Below are positions 21,740 through 34,335 of a stretch of DNA of 64,000 nt, one piece after another. The stretch comes from Pelecanus crispus (taxonomy: Eukaryota > Chordata > Aves > Pelecaniformes > Pelecanidae). The position numbers and the translations under genes are program-made. Position 1 is the stretch's first letter, and the number at the start of each line of letters is the position of its first letter. The notes under the pieces are model-generated. The model did not search any database and was not told the DNA's origin. It saw only the letters and a program-made list of their open reading frames with translations. The DNA lies in NCBI RefSeq assembly GCF_030463565.1, contig NC_134660.1, positions 2,096,001-2,160,000 on the forward strand, given 5' to 3'.

Positions 21740-24658
21740 CTGGAGAGAAAATATGAAAGTCCTATTTTCAGAGGAGGAAAATACTACACCCAAATCTAGG
21801 CTAAGAGGAAATCACCCCATTGCAGACACAGCAATGGAGTGTGAAAATCTTGTCACATACGGAGGATAAATTTTTGTTTTAATTTAGTGCAATGACATGC
21901 AATTTACTACATAATTTTCTAATTCCATATCTCCGAGAATGGAGTATTCAGCTGATCTTAGAGGAGGAAAAGATAAAAGCACTGGGGGACATCACATGAA
22001 GGGGACATCAGAAAGTTAGGAAAATAGTTCTAAAAGGAAACTCTTGAGGAAGTGTATGTGATGGTATGAGCTACAGTAATTAACATTCTTCTACCTTGTT
22101 ACACTAATTATTCAACAGAATACAAAAAAGTTACAGGGATGTTATTGAAATGATTGTGATTTTACTTGATTCCTTTACAGTGGTAACTACTTATACACAT
22201 GCTTGCATATGACCAAAAAAAAAAGATTAAAAGTAACAAAGTGATGCTTCAAACCATTTTTTCTTGCAGCAATTAAGTTGATACATGGCTTAATTTCATA
22301 TAATGACTATGTGAGTGATATACAAATAACTGATACAGTATTGCTATGCAAAAAATATCAGTGACCCAGGCTTTCCCAAAATCATAAGGGTCTGAAAAGT
22401 AATGAGCTTTAAAATAAATATATTCTTTTGATTTGCCTTCTGGTTTCTGAGTCTCTAGAATAGGAACACTTCACATTGTCAGGCAACAATGAGAGTTAGT
22501 GACTCACTGCCTCTTAATTCTTTGGGTTTTTTAACTGATATTTTTCACACTATTTCTTGATTCCAGCAGCTGAGGCTTCAGGGAAATTGCCAAAGAGAAT
22601 GAGTGCTGCAGTATAATTACAAGAGCTGGCAGCACTGGTAGTAACGTAACTGGAACCCGTCCAAGCTGCAGTGCAACATCCCAGTTACCATCAGCGGGAA
22701 ATACACTCAGAGAATAGACCTCATTGTTTCAAAGATTAAAAATTTACAAAAATTACAGAAAACAAGTTCCAAACATCCTTCATATTTATTACGAAAGCAC
22801 GCAAGCCAGACCTCTCTAATATGCCACTGAGCAAAATTACCACATCCACAATGGAAGCACTGTTTGTACTGACAACTGAAAGAATATGGGGCATTTCATT
22901 AAAAGTGGTACAAATAGGTTTGGCTGACTCGTGCTTCTGTGCTGGATAGAGTTTGCACTGTAGATTTAAGGAGGTTATACTTCACTGGAAGCATTTTTAA
23001 TTTAGCTATGGTATCGCTCTAGGTAGCTAAAGAAGCTTATCGTGGAAACTTTCACAAGGCTCATGAGCAAATGTAACTGCTCCTAAAATTAGCGTTTCAT
23101 TAGGCTTTTACGCTGCTCAGGCAAGAGACAGAAAATTGCTGTAACACCTTTAAGAACAATCAAGAAACCACCTATAGATAAATATATGGTTATATGAAAA
23201 AAAAAAATGTTTCTCTTCTAAAAGCAAAGAAAGCAAAGTCTGAAGTCAGTGGAAATTTTATACACACAACTGTGGATTCAAGGCCACTTAAATTCCTTGC
23301 GTACAATATTTGCAGCAGCTCCTCTCCTGTTTATAAACAGGGCACCACTGAACTTTGTAAGACAGGCTACCTCTGATATATACTTCCGATTCATACTGTA
23401 GAAATAAAGTTGCAATCCTATGATACTTTCTTTTCCTCCCCGACTCCCCTTACTGTCTTTAGCAGGACTGTACTGTAAGGATTTATGGCATCTTTAAGTG
23501 TTTTTTGATAAATCTTACCTTGGGTCTGCAATTGTGTTGGATGGAATAAAAAAATACTTCACCACAAGGGAGGTTTTCGGAAGTACTCAGCCAATTCCAG
23601 TCTGTTTCTATTCAACTTGATTGAAGTTGAATGGACTACCACTATTTTAATTTAGAGCAGAGCGAGATAAAATTAATGTAAATAAAAATGAGTATGAGCA
23701 GCGGGTTTCAAAGCCGAAGCTTAGAGACTTTACTGAAAGCTCCCATTTGCTTCCTCTTTGACTTAACGTCATTTTTATTTCTTAGGGAGTTCAGCCAGAG
23801 CGGGGCAATGGTCTGTGCATCTCCATCTGCTGCTGGGATAGCGCTTGTTTAGAGAACTGCTTAATCCAGACTGGAAAATTGAAAGGTAAATGTTAAATAT
23901 TTAACAAGCTCAACTCAAAATATTAGCCAAGAAGGGTCATCTTATTTGTTGTTATAAGCTAATTTGTTTACAAGGCAGAAAGCATCAACTTTCGCTCTAG
24001 CGTGTTTCTTGTCCTTAAGCAGTCGCTAAACTCCTGCTAATGGATGCACTTTTGTCCTGCTATTTCTCTGAGCCCTGTGTTAGCCATTGGCAAACATTTA
24101 CTGCAAAAGGTTGTTTACTTTGGAGATTGCTTTGGAACATTTCCGTTTCCCTGCCTTGCCACAAAAAGCATAAACCGAATCGTTTCAAATATTAACTCGA
24201 TAGGGTGGTGGGTTTTTTTTTTTTTCTTCCAATTTTTTCTTTTTCCTTGTCAGTGCAAATAAAAACGTACAAGTTCAAGCGAGGGATGACAAACCTTAGA
24301 GCACTGAGCGCAGCCATACAGTTTCGTTAGTACTTGTTACCCCCTGGCCTACACCGACAGTTTACAAAAACTGTATTTTTATTTATGCTAAAGGCTTTAT
24401 ATCAGATTGGTAGTGCAAACCAGTCCCGTAAGCATCTAAATTGGTAAGTAGAGTAGAAAGCACAGCTCAGGAAATCCTAACCCTGTTGCTGATGGCGACT
24501 GGGATTTTTTTCTTCTGAGGAAGGGCTGGCTCGGGCTCGTCCCTTCGCGGTCTGGTCGGAGGGGAAACACCAGAACCTGCTTTTTTCCCTCAGCCCAGGC
24601 TGGGTTTGCTCCTCAGACTGCAGTATTTGAGGGAGTGGGTTAATATTTGGCCTTTTAC
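21740..24658 (-). other. FBXO47: Presumed 5' intron of FBXO47
   Basis: AT-rich DNA between the acceptor at 21740-21741 and a good candidate donor (cgcag before gtaaaa) at 24659/24658. No coding exon was recognised. The upstream boundary is inferred from one donor-like site and a rise in GC content after 24.5 kb. Confidence 0.4.
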
Positions 24659-24830
24659 CTGCGCTTTTGGGTCGGATTTAGCCGGGATGTGACAGACCTT
24701 TAGGCCAAACGAGCGGCTAGGCCGCGTTCTCCACGGCCCCTCTCCCCCACAGCCCGCCAAAATTCCGGGCTAGGGGGCTGAAAACGGGGACCGGAGCCCC
24801 CAAACCTACACACAGGAAATAGAGGAGGTC
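24659..24830 (-). other. FBXO47: Candidate FBXO47 non-coding first exon
   Basis: On the minus strand a GC-rich segment ends in gcgcag followed by gtaaaa, the best donor I saw between the first coding exon and the CpG island. It contains no ATG-initiated frame of note. The start is arbitrary; an exon farther up, inside the 25.4-25.9 kb island, is equally possible. Confidence 0.25.
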
Positions 24831-25399
24831 TCGCCGTCGATGCCTACTTATAGACAACACCTTAGGAGCAATTTTTCACCTCAGGAAAAATCCCTCCTAC
24901 AAACACCTCCCGGCCAGGCTGCCTCTGAGGGGAGCAGCAGAGGAATGGGGACGTGTGGGGCGAGGGGGCCCCGCTGCCTCTGGTGAGCACCACACCCCAT
25001 GTCCCTGAGGGGGGGAAAAAAAAAAAAAGATAAAATACTTTGTTCTTTTTTTTTTTTTTAAAGTATTATTTCAAATTAATTTTTTAAAAGCATGATTTCG
25101 GTCAAGCGTCACTACCTGCTGGGGTTAAAAGAGGGGTCTGGGCATAGGAACAGGTGCGCACAGGCAGGCACCCCTGTGTTTGTGTATTTGACTCAGGAGC
25201 AGAAATGTTTGCAAGCACAGAAGGAAAAAAAAAAAACCCGAAATAATTCCGTTTCAGGGCGGTGGTTGTCAAGGGGGCTGGCGGCGGTCACATAGGTGTC
25301 AGAGGGAAGAAATTACTACAGGCAACAGAAGGGTTTTATTCCAGTAGCGCTTCGTTAGTGTTGTTAAATAATTCCGTGGGATTTTGTGCTAATTTGTTT

Positions 25400-25910
25400 G
25401 TCAGAATTATTTTCCCGCCTTTTCGCCCGCTGCCCCTTTCAGCGCGGGGGGGGGGGGGGGGGGCGGGAGGCGGGAAGGGAGGGCCTCGCGCACGGCTTTC
25501 CCGCCGCCTTGTCCCCGCCCTCCTGTTGAATATTTAATCAGGTCCCCGCCCCTTCCCGGAACGTCCGCCGCCTGGCCCCACCCCCTCATGAATAATTAAC
25601 GCCGGCGGCCGTTGTGCCTCCATTTCAGGGCGAGGAGGCGGCGGGCGCGGTGCGGGGACCGCGGGCTGGGAGCTGGGGACCGGCTCCCGCCTCTCGCCGC
25701 CTCCTGGCCGGGCGAGGGGGGCTCCCGGGGCAGTTTGGTCTCCTCGGGCCAGGGCTGCCATGCCCGGCCGTGGGGCCGGTGGCTGCTGCGGGAGCGTGAG
25801 GTGCAGCGGGGCCTGAGTGTGCGCATCGGGGTGCAGGGTACCGTGAGGAGCACGGCTCCGGCTTGTGAGCCTAATAACACCTTTGGAGCTGTAGGTCTTC
25901 TCTGTAGGTT
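25400..25910. promoter_or_regulatory. FBXO47: CpG island, likely FBXO47 promoter region
   Basis: This is a sharply bounded GC/CpG-rich block in AT-rich surroundings, about 3.7 kb upstream of the FBXO47 start codon. It contains an 18-G run (25446-25463), three E2F-type sites (25411-25419, 25469-25476 inverted, 25497-25505) and two ttaa-containing AT patches (25525-25545 and 25590-25600). No coding exon is evident. It could serve FBXO47, a divergent plus-strand transcript, or both. Confidence 0.6.
25446..25463. repeat. 18-G homopolymer
   Basis: An uninterrupted run of 18 G inside the CpG island, a potential quadruplex and a likely place for length error. Confidence 0.9.
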
Positions 25911-26109
25911 GTTGCCATGACCGAATCTCAGTGCACCGTCAGCCTGCGTTGCAGCACAGCCCCCACGGCCTGCAAAGCTGTCCTTGTTGGAGACCAGGCC
26001 CGCCGAGCCCCATCTTCAACCTGCTGAGGGAAAACGTGACCCCAAGCAGCAGTGCCGGGCCCCGGCGTTTGCTAACGTCAGACGCTCGCTGCACCCCTCT
26101 GCACGGCTC

Positions 26110-26466
26110 TCGCAACATGAGAGGCGGCTGAGGGGAGACCTTACTCCTCTCCACAACTATCTGAAAGGAGGTTGTAGTGAGGTGGGTGTTGGTCTCTTCT
26201 CCCAAGTAGTTAGTGATAGGACAAGAGGAAATGGCCTCAAGTTGTGTTAGAGGAGGTTTAGATTGGATATTAGGACAAATTTCTTCACAAAACAGTGGTC
26301 AAGCATTGGAAGAGGCTGCCCAGAGAGGTGGTGGAGTCCCCATCCCTGGAGGGGTTAAAAAACGGGCAGAGGTGGCACTTTGGGACATGGTTTAGTGGCC
26401 ACGGTGGTGTTGGGTTGATGTTGGGCTGATGATCTTAGAGGTCCTTTCCAACCTTAGTGATTCCTG
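26110..26466 (+). mobile_element. CR1 LINE 3' end
   Basis: About 350 bases match the well-known CR1 3' region: gagaccttactcctctccac, ctgaaaggaggttgtag, gataggacaagaggaaatgg, gaagaggctgcccagagagg, ggacatggtttagtgg and gatcttagaggtcctttcca. It is 5'-truncated as most CR1 copies are, and has no intact reverse transcriptase. Confidence 0.92.
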
Positions 26467-26534
26467 GTTTTACTTTCATTAAAAAATAATCCAGCCACCA
26501 AGCCAGGAAACATGAAATTAGTTATTACTCTCCC

Positions 26535-26640
26535 CTTAACTGGTTTAGTGGTGGACTTGGTAGTGTTAGGCTAATGGTTGGACTGGATGATCTTAAAGGT
26601 CTTTTCCAACCTAAACGATTTGATGACTCTATGATGTTGC
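26535..26640 (+). mobile_element. Second CR1 3' terminus
   Basis: ggtttagtggtggacttggt, gttaggctaatggttggac and gatcttaaaggtcttttcca, ending with gactctatgat, are the last ~100 bases of a CR1 element. The copy is same-oriented and only ~70 bases after the first, with slightly different diagnostic bases, so it is probably an independent insertion. Confidence 0.88.
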
Positions 26641-28774
26641 GGGACAAGCTTACACAGGAGCGTGAAGCCTGCTTACAACTTAATTGTGCTGCAGTGGAAA
26701 GATGTCACAACACAAAGTCGGTGTGCCGTAACGTATGTCTGGGAGCAAAGTTCTAGCATTGTAAAAACAAAAAAGTGGCACAATACCAGCTGCAGACATT
26801 GTTAGCGGAGGCTGTACTACAACAAGTAGTTACAAATTGCCGTGCAGCCGTTAAACGCTGTTGCATTATAGTGTAAAATAGCGTTGTTCCATGGTGCTGC
26901 GATCTCAGGAAACCCACGGCAAGCTGCCATTCTTTGTTAGAGCAGTAAACGGTTCGTATTCACTAACAAACTGGTTTTTAAAATAACTATTTCTTTTTAC
27001 AAATTCTGCTTCCGAAGTGGCTGACTAGAAATAACTAGTTCTCTTGGGGATAGTAACTGAAGCTCTCGGGAGAGGTTTTTTTGCTGCTCCGAAGGCAGTT
27101 CCCATACGATGGCAGCAGAGGGCTGCAGCTGGTTTAAAGGACTTTTGGCCAGTAGGTGGTTTTTTTCCCACCCAAAGACAGTTGTTTGGTTTGGGTTTTT
27201 TTTTCTGGAACTTTATTGTTATGGAAACTGAAATAGAAACAAAACAAAAATCAACCCCAAATATAATGATATGGCATTGTCTGATAACTGCTGCTTAAAT
27301 TAATGACAACGAGAGTGGGAATGCCATGACGACATAACCGTGATTGCCGTATTTTTGCTGAAAAAGTAAATTAGACAAGTGTGCAAAAATAACGTGCCTC
27401 TAAGGCATTTCTGCATAGTCTGCCTGTACAGTTGAGCCACACCAGCTAGGTAGAGCCTAAAGACTACTTTGTCCCTGTTTCTTTGTCCATCTGGGAGATA
27501 GCCAGCAGCACCTGGCCGAATATCTTCTTCATGCAATATGCAATTGCATTCAGCCTCTGTAAATCCTTCAGCAGTTCTGTAGCATGCAGTAAGATATCAT
27601 CTCCTCATCCTTGTCACCAGTTTGCTGGCTTACACCTCTGTGTTCCACCACGAAAGAGTTGCATTTCAGGAATTCCAGAATAAAGAAATTCAGACTGCCG
27701 TACGTGTTCATTTACGTCAATACCAATGTTTCTAGTAGTTACCAGATACCATTTCTTGGGGAAAGAATATAATAAAATGGGGCATATATGGAGGATCTTT
27801 CTTCTGGTACAGCTTTCTGGAGCCTGACAGTGGTAAACCTGAGTTTAACCTGGTTAAGCCTGAGTTAAACGTGGGTTTCCTGAGTCTGAAGCTACGTCCA
27901 GGCTCCCATGTTTAATATGCAGTGGTGGGCCTACATAAATACGTCTAACTACGTAGTGATTGGTGTAATTAATGATAGCGACGGTGACACTGAGTTCCGC
28001 AATTTAATTGCATTGTGGGGTAAAAGTATTACCTTGTGTTTGTTTTAAATTGGTTGAATGACTCACAGGTTGAGTTTGTTGGGTTTTTTTCATTTGAGGC
28101 TCTGTAATCTACTCAATGTTTGTAAACTGTTTTGAGATGACGGGATGAAAGCTAATAAGAAGAAAAGTACAATTGAGTTGTTATAAACTATGGTGATGGT
28201 TCTGCTAGGTGCTAACTGCTTACTCTTGCATGAGTGGCCTTGTCTTGTGTGCCTAATTTATCTTTGCCCTGCCTACACTAAACGTGTGAGCAACATTATG
28301 TAATTCTGGTAAAAATATCAGTTGTGTGTCTGGTGCTCTGCTACCGTCAGTGGCAGAAACGGTGGCAACGTTTAAATGACAAGAGTGAGACTACGATGGA
28401 GCCAGCTTTTCAAATACCTAGGGTTTAGATGGCAGACAGTTGCTAGTGAGATTTTTCCAAAGAGCACAAGCACGTTGGGCATCTAAAACCCATAGGAAGC
28501 TGGGAGGTAGCCGTAAACACGCTGAAGCCGTGTTTAAGCATGTCGTTAAATTCCTCTGCAACGGCCGTGTAGGCAAGATCTAAATCTTTCATGCTATTAA
28601 AACAGCACGTTTTTCAGTCATTATTTCATTAATCACATGCATGTTTTTCAGGAAAAACATCAGAGCGCCCTGCAATAGGAGCTGAACCTACGTTTAAATG
28701 TAGAGGTAGGTGCAAATAGGAAATAAGAGCGGTTAGATGGGGATACCTTAACAGAAAAGCAAGGAAGCTGTTGT

Positions 28775-28860
28775 GCATCGGGGTGGGGAACTGGAGAAGC
28801 CCCTGGAGGCCCCTTCCAGCCCAAATGATTCCAGGGTCAGGGAAGGGGCTCTGCAGTCTG
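28775..28860 (+). mobile_element. Degraded CR1-like 3' end
   Basis: ctggagaagcccctggaggc followed by cccttccagcccaaatgatt resembles an eroded CR1 terminus. The match is short and imperfect. Confidence 0.35.
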
Positions 28861-30419
28861 TCATGCCTGGACAAATTGCATCTGTTTTTGCGAGGGAAGG
28901 ATTGTGTCTTGCTCTGCTCCATCCTGCTCGAGTGAGCCTTTTGCATTTTCGACTCTGGGGGCAGGAGGTGTGTGCCAAGCCTTATATGTTACTTCTTTAA
29001 GGTGTTCTTTTTACCTTTATTTTAGAATATGCATTTTTTATGTCTTCAGATGTTCCCTACCACCACAAGGCCTAGATGTAAGTAGCTAGAAAGCTATTGA
29101 GCAACAGGCAGAAAGCTGGCATTCTTTTGTGGTTTCTTGAATTGAGCTGGGGCATTAGGAGAAAACGCCAAATGTGGTGGGAGGCAAAAGAGAATGCTGG
29201 AAAAATTGCACCACTAGGACCAGCACTAATAAGCACAGCATCTAGTGCACTATAAACATTACAAAATGGAAATAATAATAATAAGAAGAAGAAACCGCAG
29301 AAGAAAGACATAATGCTTCCAAGTTTCGTGTCACTGCATATGCAGTCTTAGGCAGTAAAATTTCTTCGTTACTTACTCTGTTTAAATCAAATTTTTCCTC
29401 ATTTGCTAAATGTTTATTCTCTCCCGAGGTTTCATTGAAACTCTGAAATGTTACTAAGGAGCTTAGATGCTGCCTTTCATTTATACTTGAAGAAAGCAGT
29501 TTAAGGCTTGTTACAAAATGATAAAAGTATACAATTAGTGGGGGATTGTTGACTCATCCAGCACAGGCTCTGCTATGCGTCGTGCAAGGATATGGACTGA
29601 ATTGAGGCACTGTTTTGTATTATCCTTCTTAATGAATTCTCAGGATAAAATCACCATGCCCTCCTTGGCTGGCATTTCTATTTAAGGACTGCTGGCAGAG
29701 TGTGGAAGGGCTGATGAATGGCACAGGGCTAAGAAGGGGCAGGAATGTATACATCCAGCGTCCTGGCCCAGACCTCGGAAACGGTTTGATCTGCTGAGAA
29801 GCTGATCAGAATTTTGATAACGCAAAGTCCAATTTTATTGTTATTTTGCTTGCGGAACTGTGCAGCGATATGGATGAGGCGCAGCTGGAGGAATTAAGAG
29901 AGAAAAAAAGATAATGGAAAATTTAACGAAAAATAGGTAAACAGGGAAGAAATTAAGAAGTAATCACTTAATACATTCCATGCGCTGAAGGGCTGAGGTT
30001 AATCCGTGGCCTGGCTGCTCTGATCCTCGCTGCAGTTCTGTGATGCTGCATCATCCGTGTCCTCGCTGCAATATCAAAACAAAGCGGCATCCTGTTGAAA
30101 TTTAGGACTGCAGAAAACCGTGGCAGGACCTTTGCTAATAACAGACTTTCCAGATGTCCTCATTCCTCTTAGCATCGTAAGTGTCTTGGTTTGGGGCATG
30201 TGGGGCAGAAGTGGATTTAATGCCAGGATTTGCCATTTTCTCCTTGCCTCCTCCACTTCATTTTGGGCAGCGTTCACGGCTGAGACCAATTGACAATGCT
30301 CTGTCCTTTTACCATGCCTTTCAACCAAGGATCTTAAAAACGCTTTGCGTGCATTCAATCACAGAGCTGTGTAACGTGCCCTGTGGAGGAGGTAAGCCTT
30401 ATCTAAACGCGCTGAAGGA

Positions 30420-30512
30420 GGGAGAGCTGAGGGACTTCCTCAAGGTTGTTTGGAAGATACCGGAGGCAGAATCCAGAGTCCTGGCTCTTGCTTCCCTGCC
30501 TCTGACGATGGT
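30420..30512 (+). mobile_element. Ancient SINE-like remnant (MIR/CORE type)
   Basis: gagctgagggacttcctcaa, then ggcagaatccagagtcctgg and ttccctgcctctgac follow the layout of old amniote SINEs of the MIR kind (ctgagggacttgctcaaggt … aatccaggagtcctgg). It is heavily diverged. Confidence 0.35.
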
Positions 30513-33289
30513 GCTAAACTTTTGGATGGAGGAAATGTAAGACTGAAAGAGACATGGCAAGGAAGCAGGCGGATGCGAAGGTAGTACAGGTTTGCGCCCT
30601 GTGGATCTTGTTCATCCGTCATCAGATATTAAAGGTTTACCTCGCATCAGAGTCATTCCTCTGCAGTTCCTAAATCCTAGCTGAGGATCTGGCCTCTAGG
30701 TTTTCCAGTCTGCTCCTTCCTTATAAATACTCCTTATTTTTTTCCTGTCTTCAGCTATTCTTCATCTTCCAGTTTTGCAGAGAAATAGAGACCAGCACAA
30801 AAAAAGAAGTGGATTACTAAGAATTCATTAGCATCTCAAACCAAGTTCCTCTGGTTTTCTGAAAAGCTGAGCGAACCTGTCAGAGTGTAACTGGTGCTCT
30901 TCCTTTCTGCTTCTTTTTAAGATGCAATGTTCAGCCCTAAACAGATGGGAACCTGTCAGCACAACATGGAGATAATTACCCGTTTGAGCCACGGGAAGCT
31001 TCAGAACAGATAGGAAGTTATTGCAGCCAATGCCACTCTGCTTTATGATCTTATCAGTTTTCTCAGGCTGAGCATATTGGTAGGCCCTATTATTCCTTTG
31101 AAGAGACACCAAGAAAAACCTTATTTCCTTAGGGATGCAAATTCTCTTCAAAGTTGTAGAGCAACTCCACAGAAGCCAAGGCGGCTGTCCTGTCTGGGGA
31201 GGGAAAATAATCTGGCCTGCAATAGAGGCATGGAAATACCAAGAGAGTGCGATAACAAGGGGTAGAATAAATGTTAAAGAAATGAACCTGATGATTGCTT
31301 CAAGCCTCTGTCTCACTTTTCACCGCCGCGTGCTGAGCGGTCCCGTGTTCCCAGTGCCAAAGCTCGTGGCACAGGCTGCTTCTTGGAGATTCACGTACAA
31401 ACTTGTGCATCCCTATTGCTGTCAGACACCTCCAGGCATCGCTCACTTGCTTTGCCAACAGCGGGAGCTATCGTAGATCTTCATTTCTTTGTGGACAGTC
31501 AGGCACGTCGAGTTATCCCCACCTCCAGCTAGCAGCGGAGGAAGGGGTGAAGGAGTTAAGAGAGTGTCAGCGTGTGTTTTCTTCTTATTCTGTAGGTCTG
31601 TAGGCTGGCAGAGTTAAAAAATCCTTCTGCAGCGAAGCAGAGTCATCGAAATAACCCTCAAGAGCAGGCATCAGGAAGCCAGTAGGTACTTGCACACAGC
31701 TTGTTGCAGAGCATGAAACCCACTATTATTCTTAAAAGAATAGCAAACCCGCTCTTTCCAGTGCTTAAAAAAAAAAAAAAAGAAAAAGAAAACAAATACA
31801 AAAGGCTTTCTTTTCTCTTTATCGCAGCAATCCTGAAATTTTATTAGGTACGTATTTTGTGCAGAGGAAAAGGGCTTTACATGCATTCTGCCAGCACATG
31901 CTGAAGATTTTGTCAGGTTTTAAAAAAAGTAACAAAACCACCTGCCAATTTTTATAACTTTAGTTCAAATTGAGGAGGGGATCAACAAAATTTAGTTCAG
32001 TTTTCCTATGAAAAAGGAAAATTGCTGCCTGCTCTGACCTACTTGCTAAACAATCAGGATTTGTTGTGTAAAAAGGAAAAGAAAGGAAAAAGAAACCCCA
32101 GCCTTTGGAAAATTTTCAGTATGTGCATTGGGCTCACAGGTTCTTCCTCATCCTTTTGTAATGAGAAAATTGTGGGAGGAGATGAAGGTTATTGCAGAGA
32201 TGCTCTCTTGGTAGCTGAATGGAACTGTGCAGGTGTTTTTTCGCTTCCTTAGATCCAGCCTGTTAGTGGAGCCTTTTTTGGGAGCTGTGCTGATAATTAT
32301 CACACTACAGGATGCCACCCTCTAATCTTCCCCTGTCTGCCATTTGAGAGAGTAGTGCGGAGCTTAAGATGGCAATTTGTGGTGGCAGAAACATCACTGG
32401 AGCCATTTGAAACCCAGCTGGCAGAAGCGTGCCAGCGTGCAGGGTGGAAAGTACATCTGCAGGGGTTGGTGAGGCAGGGAACTGCCTACGGGTGTCGGTG
32501 GCATCGTCGCTGCCATTTTGGATTAGTAATTAGCCTTTGGATTAGTAATTTTATAATTCAGTCTGATTAAGGGATGAAAAGAGTTGCGCTCTAAGTTTTC
32601 TGTGGAACTACCTGCCTGAAATACCAATAGCCCTTGCGGCAGGCGCCAGCTGAATTTTGTCCTGGCGAGCACCCAGCAGGTTCATCCGCAGATTGTGCAG
32701 ATGTTTAAGGCAGCGGTTAGCTCTTCGTGGAGCCCTGGTGACAGGCAGGCAGATGCGGTCTCCTGGGAGAGGTGGATGAGCGGTCGCTAAGGCTAATAGC
32801 TGGTGTGTCGCAGCTAGAGAACGGCGTGTTTGTGTGCATGAGAATACAGTTCCCTTTGCTGAATGCAGCAACAACAACAAAAATCTGTTTCGCGCATCCA
32901 TGGGCCAGAAATGTATTTTATGCAAACTAGTAAAATTGTCTGACAAAGGTAATAAAAACCCCAGCATGATAATCAGCTTCATGGCTTCCCCCAGACCCGT
33001 TCAGGAGTTGTAGGAGCCCCACTTTGGGTGAGTGCTGCTGCCCCGCTCCCCAGCCGTGGCGAGCGTGAGCTTTGTGTATTCCAGTCAGACAGGTTGACTA
33101 CAGCAGCACCCGTTCCTCATCTCTAAAGCTGACTCAAGAAAATTTCTGAATTCTTTTAGTGAGTGTAAGAGATTAAAAAAACAGCTTCCGAGATGGACAT
33201 GTGTATGATGCTTGCAGTCACCTTAGCAAGTAATTTCACCCGGCCCTGAAAACACCATTCCCCTGAGCATCTTGAAGTATCTTACAGAT

Positions 33290-33430
33290 ATTAGCAAATT
33301 TACAATTTGTTTGTGAGAAAGGAAATTATTCCCATCCTTCCTTTCTAGGTGAGGCAACCCAAGGCATAAAGACATTTAATGTACAACCGGGCGAGGACTT
33401 CAGGAGCCCTAATTCCCTGCTCCCAGACGT
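33290..33430 (+). mobile_element. Ancient SINE-like remnant (MIR/CORE type)
   Basis: aggaaattattcccatcctt, ggtgaggcaacccaaggcat and aggacttcaggagccctaat show the same MIR-like order as other copies in the window. It is diverged, and the family is uncertain. Confidence 0.35.
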
Positions 33431-33741
33431 AACCAAAGCTTAATTCCATGGCACTTATAAAATGCAGATTCAGAGCTGTGCATCTATTTGAGATTTTATT
33501 CCACCACCCACAGGCCCTTTTGTAGCAATCTGCTCCCTACTTGCTTTCAGTGCTATTAATTATGGTTCAGCATGCTGTTGTACCTGAGGTTGCAGTTGCA
33601 TTTCCAGGGTATAAACCCTTGTTTATTTGTATAATGGCTAAAGTATTTTCCCCTGTTTCTGGGCTGTTGTTTAGTATGAAAACCATTTGTTCAGGAGAGC
33701 TGATATTTTTGCAATTTATATATTATAAAGTATTTGCTTTT

Positions 33742-33790
33742 TTGTGTGTGTGTGTATAAAAATAGAGAGAATATATATACACACACTAAA
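33742..33790. repeat. GT/AT microsatellite
   Basis: (TG)n followed by (AT)n and (AC)n within 50 bases. Confidence 0.8.
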
Positions 33791-34214
33791 TATATATCTG
33801 CTACATCTCTGCTCAGGAAAATAGAACAAGGCATTGGGAGAGTAGAATTCTTTTATCATATTTAAATTAACTTATAGCTGCTTGTATTGTGTTAGCACAG
33901 TTTCTCCCAACCTGGAAAAGACTCCTGGGGAAGAGGGGATGACCAGGGTGTTAGGGGCTTGCGAAGGTGAAAGGGAAAATGAGAAGACACTGATATATTA
34001 CTTCTTTTTCCGATATTGCAACATGGTCATAGCCATTGAAAGGAGGTACAAAAAATGGTGACATTCACTTCAGAAGAGCAGCAGGGACAAAGCTATGCTT
34101 GGAAAATTACGCATTTAGCTCCTTGAGCATACTCAAGGCCAATAACAGTACGTATACATGCTATGGAACGGCCCCAGGCTGCTGAGTTTACAGTTTAAAT
34201 AGCCACAGCAAAAC

Positions 34215-34335
34215 ACGATGTTATTGCTTACATACGACAGACGAGCAGCTGAGATACCAGGAGCTGCTTTTATTATCGAAGACTTGCATCTCCTGGACCA
34301 CAACCCAGTACCTTAACCACCGCTCTGTCCTACCT
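34215..34335 (+). mobile_element. Ancient tRNA-derived SINE-like remnant
   Basis: gagcagctgagataccagga followed by ctcctggaccacaacccagt and accttaaccaccgctctgtc resembles the tail of MIR-type SINEs. It is too diverged to classify. Confidence 0.3.
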
